Shown here piece after piece: positions 24,166 to 33,145 of a DNA stretch of 33,685 nt; the first letter of the stretch is position 1; each line of letters starts with the position of its first letter. The stretch lies in the IMG/VR virus record IMGVR_UViG_3300031673_000276, positions 1 through 33,685 of that record. One strand, given 5' to 3'. Position numbers and translations under genes: made by a program. Source of the DNA: a virus. A model generated the notes under the pieces. That model was not told where the DNA came from. It did not search any database and saw only the letters and a list, made by a program, of their open reading frames with translations.

Positions 24166-24321
24166 CTATTTTATCCCCACCACAACATCTGGACTATCTT
24201 CGTTGATTTTAAGTACGGTAACATTAGCAATGTTTTTAATGAACATATAAGTTTCCAACTCACTTAATTTTTTGGTGAGAGATTTATTAACTTCTTTGAG
24301 TTTTTCTAATTTTTTTGACAT
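24166..24321 (-). CDS. Small coiled-coil protein (51 aa)
   Basis: An open frame of 51 codons plus stop fills the gap between gp21 and the membrane/coiled-coil gene. ATG 24321 lies 18 bases after the upstream stop. The product starts MSKKLEKLKEVNKSLTKKLS with heptad-like leucines, followed by a beta-rich C-terminus (ANVTVLKINEDSPDVVVGIK). Length, start position and the fit in a 200-base gap of an otherwise gap-free late region support a real gene. No function is recognised. The position next to gp21 would suit a small head or core protein. Confidence 0.6.
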   Translation of the reverse strand: MSKKLEKLKEVNKSLTKKLSELETYMFIKNIANVTVLKINEDSPDVVVGIK

Positions 24322-24339
24322 AATATGAACTTTGTTAAC

Positions 24340-24759
24340 TTACTTTGATAGTTTCTCGACTTTAGTTTGGATTTCATTAAGTTTATTTAAAATCTTTTCA
24401 GAATCTACACGACCAATTTTGTCCGTTAAATCCAATAGGTTTGAAACACCGTTTAATACACGAAGCGTTTCTTTTTCACTTTCCATCCATTGACGAGTTC
24501 TATCCTCTTCACGCTTAAGCATTTCAACTCTAAGACTTTCTAAACTATCTGTCTGTTCTTTTCTAATATTATCGATTTTTGCGATATGTTGTTGCTGCAT
24601 TAATTTTGTTTCTGCAATTCTCTTTCTTAATGATTTTACCATATAAGAAAGGGTAATGAAGAAAAGCACAGTAGTACTAATAAATATGTAAAAAAACACA
24701 TTAGTCCAAATAGGGTGTGCGTGGAAATTTATTACTTCCGTGATTTCAAGTAGCACCAT
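24340..24759 (-). CDS. Membrane-anchored coiled-coil protein
   Basis: Protein of 139 aa from ATG 24759. An upstream ATG at 24792 is in frame, but the late-type motif at 24771-24779 lies between the two, and the spacing to 24759 (20 bases) matches other genes, so 24759 is preferred. Residues about 19-42 form a transmembrane helix (NVFFYIFISTTVLFFITLSYM) followed by a basic KSLRKR. A long charged coiled coil runs over residues 45-100 (MLKREEDRTRQWMESEKETL), and the C-terminus ends LNEIQTKVEKLSK. The shape is that of a spanin-like or membrane-tethered assembly protein such as a prohead initiator. Neither can be established from sequence alone. Confidence 0.7.
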   Translation of the reverse strand: MVLLEITEVINFHAHPIWTNVFFYIFISTTVLFFITLSYMVKSLRKRIAETKLMQQQHIAKIDNIRKEQTDSLESLRVEMLKREEDRTRQWMESEKETLRVLNGVSNLLDLTDKIGRVDSEKILNKLNEIQTKVEKLSK

Positions 24760-24770
24760 TTTTCTTTTAT

Positions 24771-24779
24771 AATAAATAG
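24771..24779 (-). promoter_or_regulatory. Candidate late promoter motif variant (sense CTATTTATT)
   Basis: The minus strand reads CTATTTATT starting 20 bases before ATG 24759. It helps decide the start of the membrane/coiled-coil gene. Confidence 0.45.
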
Positions 24780-24826
24780 TATAGGACTTCAATTAGTCCA
24801 ACACATTTTATATTTTTTATTAAGAG

Positions 24827-24835
24827 GTATTTATA
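24827..24835 (+). promoter_or_regulatory. Candidate late promoter motif GTATTTATA for baseplate hub
   Basis: GTATTTATA starts 26 bases before ATG 24853. It is back to back with the minus-strand variant at 24771-24779. Confidence 0.6.
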
Positions 24836-24852
24836 TTAGAAAATCCAGAAGA

Positions 24853-27800
24853 ATGTCAGAAAAAATAGAATCAAATGGTAATGTAATACTCATAGAACCG
24901 AACTTAGTTAATGTCAATGAGAATATTGTTAATGGCATACCTCAATATCAGGATATGTATATTTTTGCTGAACTAACTGCAAAAAGCAAGGGAAGAACAA
25001 TTATTATTGACGGAAACACCAATAGCACGAAGTCCAAAATAATTAATTTTATTGGAAACGACCAGAACAATGAAGACCTTAATAACCCAAATTATCTGAA
25101 CTTCACTACAAATTATTATGAGGGAAGTACTGGTGACAAAACTCATTATGAAGGTTTTGGTATTAATAACATTAAAATCGTTATTAATTCGTCATTTATT
25201 CCACAGGTTGATATTCAATTCGTTGACATAAGGGGTCTGGCATTTTTCAATCAAGCCGATTCACCATATAGAATTTTATTTGATTTCCCACCACCAATCT
25301 TTACGCTGACAGTAAAAGGATATTATGGTAAGCCATTAACATATCAATTACATCTTGTTAAATATACCAGCGAATTTAGTGCTGCAAACGGTAATTTCAT
25401 TATCGATGCTCAATTTGTTGCCATGACCTTTGCACCATTATCTGATATTTTATTCAGATATGTGGTAAATACCCCCTTAATTGGTAATGAGGCATCGATG
25501 AATCCAGAACCGGGGTTTGCACCAACAAACACATACGAATTAATATTAAAATTAAAAAATCTGTATGCTGCGGTTAGAAAAAAATTGGATACTGATGCCG
25601 AGAATATCAAATATAAAAACATATTAATCGATATTGAGAAAATCGATTCAACGTTTGAGATATTGAAAAAGGAAAATTATAAGGAAAATGAGATATTAAA
25701 ACCTGCTGGCACGCCATGCTTGATTACAAGAACACCAGACCCAAACGATGGGTTATTAATTTTTCCACAAACCAATTCAGTTCCCCAAGATAAATTAACT
25801 GTAATTAATGACTTGTCCGAATATAATGAAATCATTAAAACTCAGAACTCAAGTGGTATTGATAGTAGGATAAAAGATAGATTATATATGGTTTATCTTG
25901 TTGCCACAAACGTTAAACAAGAAGACAATACAGAACCACCAAATACATTGGAAACACTACAAACAGCCTTTGAACACGATACTGAGAATGATTCTAACTT
26001 TGAAACCCCATTATTAAAATTCAAAGACCAGTTACTTAGTGAAAAAATATCATCAATCATTTCTGATGATGACGATATTATAGCACCGAAATCATTTCTT
26101 AACGCATATAACATTGTGACTGGAGTAAAAAGCAAGAACCCAAACTTATTAGTTTCATTAGATGGGTATGTCAAGTATTATGGTATGGATATTAGTGGTT
26201 TTTACCAGAAACTATATAAGAAAAAAACAGAATTAGAAATCGAGAAAAACACACTGTCTTTAGATATTGCAATAAAAATTAATGCTATGGTTGAGGAAAG
26301 GCTCGGTATGATACCATCGATTTATAACATATTTGAAATAATTCTAAATGATGTTGATAAATTTTTTGGTAAAATAAAAGCAACATCAAATAAAGCATAT
26401 GACTCACACAAAGAACCTGCTAATAGAAAGATAATTCTTAATGATAGTGATTATGCTGAAAAAAAGGACGAAGATACCGAAATTTTTGCATTTCCGTTAG
26501 TTATTAACACATTAAGTAATCGACAAGAACGTGTTGCCCCAATTGCTTTAAGTAAAAAAGTTCCTTTTCCTGAACTTGAACTTGTTAGTGATTTTATGGA
26601 TACATTTTTAATTCAAAACAGATATGCGAAACAAATAAATGCAAGAGCAAACCAAAATGATGATGGAACATTTAAGTGGATACCAATATCACCATTTGAT
26701 TCAACGCTTGGTGGCGCAACTCCTGAAAGTCCATATCTGGGTATTAGTGATGATATACAAACCGAAACGCTAAACATAATCTTAAAACGTTTTTACATGC
26801 TAACCCAAGGTACGATTCCAGAAGCATTCTATCCCGATGAATTCGGTAAAAGAAACAAGGTGAAGGAGAATTATACCCGAAGTAGTGCATATTTAAATCT
26901 ATATTCGAAATCCGAAGCAATTAATTTAGAATCAACGTTAGTATCAAAGAATAATGCCAATGCACTTAAAATCATGGCAGATAAATATAGTAAGTCAATA
27001 GAGACATTCTATAGGGACATTTCTGGAATTACTACCACCTATAATTCTGATTCTGGAGAAGTTACGGGTTCATTGTATGATTTTCCCCAATATGACCCAG
27101 AATATTTTTTAATATCACCATCAAGTGGAAGTGAGGGAAGGGTTTATGTAGATAAAACCGACCCCGGTTTTGAAGGTCTTAAACTAACCAATGAAGATAT
27201 CGGTCTCCAAACTCTTAGCGAAAACACCAATAACCCCGTTGATAATTTTAAAGACGAAATCAAAATCAGTGGATTTTGGGGTAATAAAAGTAGTGCTGAA
27301 TACTATTTCGACTTCACAGAACAAAATCTTCTATATTTGAGAGACAAAACAATTAAGAAGGGGGTTAATATAATAGATTATAACGGAGAAATTCGAACAT
27401 ATTCAAGATATTTATCAGGAAGAAATTATTATTATGCGGATTTAACCATTAGTGGAGCACGTCATGGTGAGGTGAAAGATTATTATACTGCTTACCCGGG
27501 CTGGGAAAATAAAAACCAAACCGATGCACAGAGACAACAAATCGCATATACTCAAGGTAATGGTGCTTTTAAGGAAGTGATAGATAGTGAGGGAAAACAA
27601 CTGGATTATGGTGCTGACATAATTGGTATTTGGTCAGAACAATTAGGACAATACGATTCATACATTATTGATGACATCACAGGTACAACACAATTAAGTT
27701 CGATGATAGTTCTTTCAAATTTCGGTTATACCATTAGTCCATTCAACAAATTCCCAAACCTATTGAACACACTTGTATTTGACACACCATCAGCAATTGA

Positions 27801-30228
27801 AGTCCCAGCATTTTATTCTGCATATGTTGGAGCATTAATTACCGCAGAAGAACAAGGTTGGATGGATGATGTTGTGGATTTTTTCACAATCAATGGTGGT
27901 AGTTATCTTGATAATCGTGGTTTTTTCGTCTTGGCAGATGCGCATGATGCAAATCAATACTTATCCGTTAAAGATAAGGAAAAATTCAAGAGTGCATATA
28001 TGACATATATGACTATGCATGTTGATATCGTTAGGGAAATTAAGGACATGTATGGTTGGGTTCACGACAGTAGAAATGCTGCAATTAAACCCGATTACGA
28101 TACATATAATGGTCATGAAAGAACCTTATATTCATATTTTCTTAACCAAAACGGAAATGTTAGAAAAGACGTTAAAGGAAATAAGGGAATGTTCTTTAAT
28201 GTTATTGCTAATTTAATTGTTAGGGAGAGTATCGTTAATTACAGCCAAATAACGTTTCAAATGTCTAATATCATTCCACCATATCCTGCTGGATACACCC
28301 CAATTAAAACATTAAATCAAAACTCACTGACTGTTGGTGGTAATAAATATATTAAAGAATTTAATGATAATTATTTCATAAACCTATTCACAAGCCTAAG
28401 TACTTTGATTTACGAAACCGATAAGAAATTAAAAGAAGAGGAAGAAGAACTGAAAAAAGTAAAAGGTGATGCTAACATTATAAATCAATTATATTATTCG
28501 TTTAAGAATATCAATGATAAGTGGTTAACGGGAACAGCCAAAGGTAAAATGAATTATCCTTTTAGTAAAGGTGATGATTCAAAATTAATTGATTCATTTG
28601 CTTTTGTTGACAGAGGAATGAATCCAATCGGTGAAACCATACTAAATGCTGAAATTCTTGGTGATATGTTGGATGACCCAAATATTAGTTTATGGTCAGT
28701 ATTGTCACAATTAATATCTTCAAACGGTTTCGAGTTCTTCCCACTCCAAAACTTTTTGAGTTTTAAAAACGAAAATAGTTGGGAAGATAGTTTCAAAATA
28801 CATACTGGTGGGTACGATGATACCCAAAATCCATTCTTTGTGGTTATGTATATAGGTGGTTCTTCAAGCTATCCATCTGTTTCTGGAAACGGTTTTGAGA
28901 ATGACGGTATCATTAATATCTTAGACCCGGGCGCAGGTTTTTCTGGAGACGATTCTGGTATGGAATACGAAGAGAATCAGAATCAAGAAAAAATTGAAGA
29001 TTTTCCATTCCGTGAAGTCCGTGCATTTAGAGTTAGATTCGGGGAACAGAATCAATCCATGTTCACCGACATTAAAATTGACAGCAAAGAATATCCAGAA
29101 ACCAACGAAAGTATTCAAATTCTGTCAAGACTGGCTGGTGACCAGAACCCAGATGCACCCGTACCTATAGGACAAAGCCTATATAATTTATATGAAAACA
29201 GGTCATATAAGGCAACTGTTACTGGCTTCGGAAATGCCATGATTCAACCAACACAATATTTTCAATTAGAAAATATTCCATTATTTAATGGCGCATATGT
29301 TATTTTAACTGTTGAACACAATATAACGGCAAATAAAATGACAACGAGTTTTAGTGGGACTAAACTAACAAAATATCCGATGCCAAGAGTATTAACCCCT
29401 GTCGCATTTACGAGTTATGATGGATTATCTGGTGGTGATGCCGTTAGAACAGCACTTAATACCGCAAATCTTGCTAAAGGCATGACATCTCTAAGAGTTC
29501 AAGGAACTAAAACGGAAGGTGGATTGGATAGTGAATTAGGTGTTGACGTATCACACCATAATGGGAACGTTGATTGGAAAAAAGCGAAAGCGAATAACGT
29601 TAAATTCGCAATTATTAAACTTACTGAAGGTAAAACATGGTATGATGGTGACACCAGTAATTATGTTGGTCAATATAATTTAAATAAAAATATCGCAGAT
29701 GCGCTTGCAAATGATATCATTGTTAGTTATTATCATTTTGCGAGATTCGGAAGAACAAGCAGTCCAACAATTGACGGACAAGATGATGCAAATAATTTTA
29801 TCACGCATTTGAATCCTTTACCTGAAAAACCTAAAATACCAGTTGTGTTAGACCTTGAAGAAGATTGTTTTAATAGTGACGATAAATATAATTGGGGAGC
29901 AATATCGAACCCCAATACGAGTATCAACGAATACACTCAAGCATTTATTGAAACCATGACAGCGAGTAATTATGATGTTATGATTTATTGTCGTACTGAC
30001 CTTGTTAAGAAATGGAATTTATATAATTATAGCAAGTATCCTTTCTGGGTAGCAAGATATATGGATTTAAGAAGAAATAATCCAGAAGTCGATGAACCAA
30101 CAATTCCAAAAGAATGGAAAAACGGTTGGACTGCATGGCAGTTTACACCAGCAGGAATGATTGATGGTGTTCGTGGTAATGTTGATTTAAATGTAATGAA
30201 AAAGGGTTTTATTGAGAAATATACTTAA
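24853..30228 (+). CDS. Baseplate hub protein fused to GH25 lysozyme
   Basis: Multidomain tail-tip protein of 1791 aa. Residues about 110-195 (FIPQVDIQFVDIRGLAFF, then PPPIFTLTVKGYYG) look like the first hub domain found in T4-like large baseplate proteins. The long middle is beta-rich, with one helical charged insert near 1195-1205. At about 1390-1550, VRFGEQNQSMFTDIKIDSKE and FQLENIPLFNGAYVILTVEHNI match gp27/gpD-like hub domains. The C-terminal ~230 residues are a GH25 muramidase: GVDVSHHNGNVDWKKAK (Asp1565), IIVSYYHFARFG, PVVLDLEED with Asp1667 and Glu1669, and WTAWQFTP. It would puncture the envelope and cut peptidoglycan during infection. T4 uses separate gp5 (GH24 lysozyme) and gp27. 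It lies alone on the plus strand inside the late minus-strand block, with its own late-type motif. Confidence 0.88.
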   Translation: MSEKIESNGNVILIEPNLVNVNENIVNGIPQYQDMYIFAELTAKSKGRTIIIDGNTNSTKSKIINFIGNDQNNEDLNNPNYLNFTTNYYEGSTGDKTHYEGFGINNIKIVINSSFIPQVDIQFVDIRGLAFFNQADSPYRILFDFPPPIFTLTVKGYYGKPLTYQLHLVKYTSEFSAANGNFIIDAQFVAMTFAPLSDILFRYVVNTPLIGNEASMNPEPGFAPTNTYELILKLKNLYAAVRKKLDTDAENIKYKNILIDIEKIDSTFEILKKENYKENEILKPAGTPCLITRTPDPNDGLLIFPQTNSVPQDKLTVINDLSEYNEIIKTQNSSGIDSRIKDRLYMVYLVATNVKQEDNTEPPNTLETLQTAFEHDTENDSNFETPLLKFKDQLLSEKISSIISDDDDIIAPKSFLNAYNIVTGVKSKNPNLLVSLDGYVKYYGMDISGFYQKLYKKKTELEIEKNTLSLDIAIKINAMVEERLGMIPSIYNIFEIILNDVDKFFGKIKATSNKAYDSHKEPANRKIILNDSDYAEKKDEDTEIFAFPLVINTLSNRQERVAPIALSKKVPFPELELVSDFMDTFLIQNRYAKQINARANQNDDGTFKWIPISPFDSTLGGATPESPYLGISDDIQTETLNIILKRFYMLTQGTIPEAFYPDEFGKRNKVKENYTRSSAYLNLYSKSEAINLESTLVSKNNANALKIMADKYSKSIETFYRDISGITTTYNSDSGEVTGSLYDFPQYDPEYFLISPSSGSEGRVYVDKTDPGFEGLKLTNEDIGLQTLSENTNNPVDNFKDEIKISGFWGNKSSAEYYFDFTEQNLLYLRDKTIKKGVNIIDYNGEIRTYSRYLSGRNYYYADLTISGARHGEVKDYYTAYPGWENKNQTDAQRQQIAYTQGNGAFKEVIDSEGKQLDYGADIIGIWSEQLGQYDSYIIDDITGTTQLSSMIVLSNFGYTISPFNKFPNLLNTLVFDTPSAIEVPAFYSAYVGALITAEEQGWMDDVVDFFTINGGSYLDNRGFFVLADAHDANQYLSVKDKEKFKSAYMTYMTMHVDIVREIKDMYGWVHDSRNAAIKPDYDTYNGHERTLYSYFLNQNGNVRKDVKGNKGMFFNVIANLIVRESIVNYSQITFQMSNIIPPYPAGYTPIKTLNQNSLTVGGNKYIKEFNDNYFINLFTSLSTLIYETDKKLKEEEEELKKVKGDANIINQLYYSFKNINDKWLTGTAKGKMNYPFSKGDDSKLIDSFAFVDRGMNPIGETILNAEILGDMLDDPNISLWSVLSQLISSNGFEFFPLQNFLSFKNENSWEDSFKIHTGGYDDTQNPFFVVMYIGGSSSYPSVSGNGFENDGIINILDPGAGFSGDDSGMEYEENQNQEKIEDFPFREVRAFRVRFGEQNQSMFTDIKIDSKEYPETNESIQILSRLAGDQNPDAPVPIGQSLYNLYENRSYKATVTGFGNAMIQPTQYFQLENIPLFNGAYVILTVEHNITANKMTTSFSGTKLTKYPMPRVLTPVAFTSYDGLSGGDAVRTALNTANLAKGMTSLRVQGTKTEGGLDSELGVDVSHHNGNVDWKKAKANNVKFAIIKLTEGKTWYDGDTSNYVGQYNLNKNIADALANDIIVSYYHFARFGRTSSPTIDGQDDANNFITHLNPLPEKPKIPVVLDLEEDCFNSDDKYNWGAISNPNTSINEYTQAFIETMTASNYDVMIYCRTDLVKKWNLYNYSKYPFWVARYMDLRRNNPEVDEPTIPKEWKNGWTAWQFTPAGMIDGVRGNVDLNVMKKGFIEKYT

Positions 30229-31004
30229 AGTAATTCCTTTTTGAATTCATGAAGTCCGATAATGTTGTCATCAACAGTTTTTCGGTCATAAACCATTTCC
30301 TTGATTTTCAAAATGGCTTTAATAATGTTATCCCGAACATTCACCTTATCGATTCCCTCTAATATTACAAGAGTTTCAGTTTTGTAGGTCTCAAGAAGTG
30401 TTTGTTTTTCCTTAGTAGTCGATTTGATAAGTGTTTTCAATAAATCCTTATCGCCTTCATCAAGTGAAGCATATTTTTCATTGAATTTGCCAACGGCAAT
30501 TTCGATAACGTCTTCATTAATTGGTTCTACATCAACGTTTTCAAGTAACGCTTTTTTCGGTTCTTTAATGTGATTGAAAACCAATGTAAATGATTCATGA
30601 ATGGCATCAACATCTATTTCATCACTAACTTTCAGGGATTCGGTGATAAGAGTATTAATCGCAGCATATAATTGCACCTTTTCATCGTCAAGGGGAAGGA
30701 CGGCTTCACTAATGAAAGGATTTAATTTCTGACGTTCAGCTTCTATTTCCTCAACGGTATATACTTCAAATAATTTGATATTATTGTCGACATATTCTTT
30801 AGCAAACAATTCGTTCTCAATGTGCTTGCCTTCAATATTATTATAGACTTTAAATTCCAACTGAAGAATTGGTGAACTTTTAACAACCTCAAAAAAATCA
30901 AAAGCGATTTTCTTTGATTCTCCAATCAAGTTGTCGTTGAAATACGACTCATTTAATTTATTGGAAATTATCAAATTAGCAATTCCTATGTTGACGTTTT
31001 TCAT
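30225..31004 (-). CDS. Candidate prohead core protein (gp67/68 position)
   Basis: Protein of 259 aa, highly charged and helical (IHESFTLVFNHIKEPKKAL, SLDEGDKDLLKTLIKSTTKE, IKAILKIKEMVYDRKTVDD), without known domains. The N-terminal 40 residues contain two sites of the T4 protease type, LNE|S (17-20) and IGE|S (27-30). The gene lies between portal and the gp21 region, the slot of T4 prohead core genes 67 and 68. Composition (acidic, helix-rich, no membrane segment) fits a core protein lost on maturation. It ends convergently with the hub gene with overlapping stops and is led by a late-type motif (31024-31032). The assignment is by position, composition and sites, not by similarity. Confidence 0.6.
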   Translation of the reverse strand: MKNVNIGIANLIISNKLNESYFNDNLIGESKKIAFDFFEVVKSSPILQLEFKVYNNIEGKHIENELFAKEYVDNNIKLFEVYTVEEIEAERQKLNPFISEAVLPLDDEKVQLYAAINTLITESLKVSDEIDVDAIHESFTLVFNHIKEPKKALLENVDVEPINEDVIEIAVGKFNEKYASLDEGDKDLLKTLIKSTTKEKQTLLETYKTETLVILEGIDKVNVRDNIIKAILKIKEMVYDRKTVDDNIIGLHEFKKELL

Positions 31005-31023
31005 ATGGTATGATTCGATTTAA

Positions 31024-31032
31024 TATAAATAC
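31024..31032 (-). promoter_or_regulatory. Candidate late promoter motif (sense GTATTTATA) before core-protein gene
   Basis: The minus strand reads GTATTTATA starting 28 bases before ATG 31004, in the 81-base gap after the portal stop. Confidence 0.6.
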
Positions 31033-31085
31033 TATAATTAACTATAAATGCTTGCTTCATACAAGATATTAATAAAATACTCAAA

Positions 31086-33086
31086 CTATTCGCTTAAGTC
31101 AATGTTTTCAATATCCTCAATGTCAATATCTTGCACTTCGTTAATTTTTTGTTGGGTGTTAATAGTTTCAGTATCTTCCAATAAATGGTCTATTTCGGCA
31201 ATCATATCAGCAGCACCCTTATTTAATTTATCGTTAATCTTGTTGTTTTCCTGAATAATCTCCTTCTGTTTAATCTTTTTCTTTTGTTCAGGTTCTTGTG
31301 TACTACCATAAACAAGTTTTTCGACCTGTTTAATATATTCTTCTTCACTCATTTTGGTTTCCATCAATGGAGCACCGCCACCAAGTGGAGCACCACCTAA
31401 TGGAGCACCAGCTTCAGCACCGCCCATAGGTGCACCGCCCAATGGTTCACCACCGCCTAATGGTGGCATTCCTTCACCGCCCATAGGTGCACCGCCTTCA
31501 GGTGGCGTTCCACCTTCGGTTTCACCAGTCATCGCCATGTCTTCAATTGGCTCACCGAATCTCTTATCAATATCGGTAAATAAACCAGATTTCTTAATTG
31601 TAACTGGTGAGTCTTGAAGTTCTTGCATAACAACCTTTTCCATTTTCTGTTGCTTCAAATCATCAACAATTTCTCTGTCACTCATATTGAAAATCAGGCG
31701 TTTTGCTGTTGTATGAGACATTGCTGCAATACCACCTTCACCACGTGTTAATTCAGTGTATGTCTGTGCTTTATCACGCATTAATTCAGACTTCAGCAAT
31801 TCCTGCTGAGTACTTGGGTTTGTAAGTGTGAGTTGAAAACCACTTAAATCTTCACCACTGTAACCCAATAGATACAAATGAATCATTGCCATTTTATTGA
31901 GTTCCTGAATCATTGCTTGTTGAATACGATTGATTTTCTTAGCAAATCTAATATCGTATTGTGCCATATTTTTACCAGCACCAGCAGCGTCTTGGAAACT
32001 CAGGAATGGTTTTGGAACACCGAGACCAACAAATAAATTGTCTCTAAGGTATTCAATATCTTGTATTTGGTCGAGATTCGTTGCGCCCGGGAGCGTCTCA
32101 ACACCCGTTTGTGTGTTTGCATTTCTTACTGGAAGAAAATAGTCTTCGTCATTACCAAGAATGTTGAAACGATAATCGATTTGACCATCATTTGGTGATA
32201 CCTGTGCTGTTTTTTTGAACATGGTCGAAACCTTGTAGATGTATTCTTCGATATCGTCTTCATCGATATTTCCAACATCGATTTTAAACACCTTTTTCTC
32301 GCCAGCACGGATAATACGGTAGGTAAGCATAGCGTCTTCAGCCATAACCAACTGACGGAATACCCTACGAACCTTATTTAAAATCGATGAACCATAAGGT
32401 AAATACTTATCGTCTCCAAGTAATCTGAAGTGAGCGATTTCAAAAACATTGAATTCATCACCAGTCATTCTTTCCTTGAATTTCACCAATGGTTTGCCGT
32501 TTTGTATCCTTTCAAACCTCTCAATTTCGTAATTCACGAGTTGTTTTACATGGGTAATACCTTTTTTTCTCTCACCGTAAAGCAATACGAAATTATCACC
32601 ATATTTAACTGTGTTTCTCACCCAGAAAGGCAAGTTAACATTCACATTCACAATGTCATAGAAGAATTCTTCTAATAACATCTTTATTCTTTCCTTATTG
32701 GAATATATGTTGAGCATTTTACCATTTAATCCAATGGTTGTTGCTTCTTCCATGAATAAATCCAATGCACTACTGATAATTGGATAATATTCCATACCCT
32801 CATAATCAATATATGCTGGGAGTCTGGCTGCTTCATATTGCAATGCTTTCTGGAAACCTCTATCGGTTGTACGGAAGAATTTGTTTTGAAGTTCACGCTT
32901 TTGTTCCAGTTCCAGACCCTTTTTATGTATTTCTTCGGGAGTGTTACCTTTAATAACAATTTTAGATTTCTGTGGTGTTGCTACGGGAGCAATTGGTGAC
33001 GATTCTTGAAAGCCAAAGCCATCAAGATTTAGCATCTTATTAAGTTGTTGGTATATCGTCCCTTTATTTTCGTTTTCGCCAGCCAT
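31086..33086 (-). CDS. 20: Portal vertex protein, gp20-like, with Gly/Pro-rich C-terminal region
   Basis: Forms the dodecameric portal through which DNA is packaged and to which the neck attaches. It is 666 aa (T4 gp20 is 524). Family blocks are LPAYIDYEGMEYYPIISSAL and NLPFWVRNTVKYGDNFVLLY in the N-terminal half. The block IQDIEYLRDNLFVGLGVPKP, then the GKNMAQYDIRFAKKINRIQQ helix, is characteristic of T4 portals. The C-terminal ~150 residues are extra. About residues 519-573 form a repetitive Gly/Pro/Ala/Met/Leu section (GGAPLGG, GGAPMGG and variants), followed by a charged helical tail ending in an acidic stretch (EVQDIDIEDIENIDLSE). A late-type motif lies 32 bases upstream and a second one between this gene and gp17. 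Confidence 0.95.
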   Translation of the reverse strand: MAGENENKGTIYQQLNKMLNLDGFGFQESSPIAPVATPQKSKIVIKGNTPEEIHKKGLELEQKRELQNKFFRTTDRGFQKALQYEAARLPAYIDYEGMEYYPIISSALDLFMEEATTIGLNGKMLNIYSNKERIKMLLEEFFYDIVNVNVNLPFWVRNTVKYGDNFVLLYGERKKGITHVKQLVNYEIERFERIQNGKPLVKFKERMTGDEFNVFEIAHFRLLGDDKYLPYGSSILNKVRRVFRQLVMAEDAMLTYRIIRAGEKKVFKIDVGNIDEDDIEEYIYKVSTMFKKTAQVSPNDGQIDYRFNILGNDEDYFLPVRNANTQTGVETLPGATNLDQIQDIEYLRDNLFVGLGVPKPFLSFQDAAGAGKNMAQYDIRFAKKINRIQQAMIQELNKMAMIHLYLLGYSGEDLSGFQLTLTNPSTQQELLKSELMRDKAQTYTELTRGEGGIAAMSHTTAKRLIFNMSDREIVDDLKQQKMEKVVMQELQDSPVTIKKSGLFTDIDKRFGEPIEDMAMTGETEGGTPPEGGAPMGGEGMPPLGGGEPLGGAPMGGAEAGAPLGGAPLGGGAPLMETKMSEEEYIKQVEKLVYGSTQEPEQKKKIKQKEIIQENNKINDKLNKGAADMIAEIDHLLEDTETINTQQKINEVQDIDIEDIENIDLSE
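31360..31530 (-). repeat. Gly/Pro/Ala-rich tandem-like repeats in portal
   Basis: On the minus strand the portal gene encodes repeated GGAP[LM]GG-type units in this stretch. On the DNA level the plus strand shows recurring GGTGCACC / GGAGCACC segments. The repeats are imperfect and in frame. Confidence 0.8.
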
Positions 33087-33109
33087 TATTATAATTTTTT
33101 ATAGTTTTT

Positions 33110-33118
33110 TATAAATAC
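33110..33118 (-). promoter_or_regulatory. Candidate late promoter motif (sense GTATTTATA) for portal
   Basis: The minus strand reads GTATTTATA starting 32 bases before the portal ATG at 33086. Confidence 0.6.
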
Positions 33119-33145
33119 TCTGAAATTTTAGAAAAGTCAGTTATT

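Noticed and set aside
24760-24792. Upstream ATG 24792 as start of the membrane/coiled-coil gene
   Set aside because: The late-type motif lies between it and ATG 24759, and the extra residues (MKSYTIYYKRK) are not needed for the transmembrane topology.
31354-31617. Plus-strand Pro/Ser-rich frame opposite the portal
   Set aside because: It is the antisense image of the Gly/Pro-rich portal repeats and has no independent start context.
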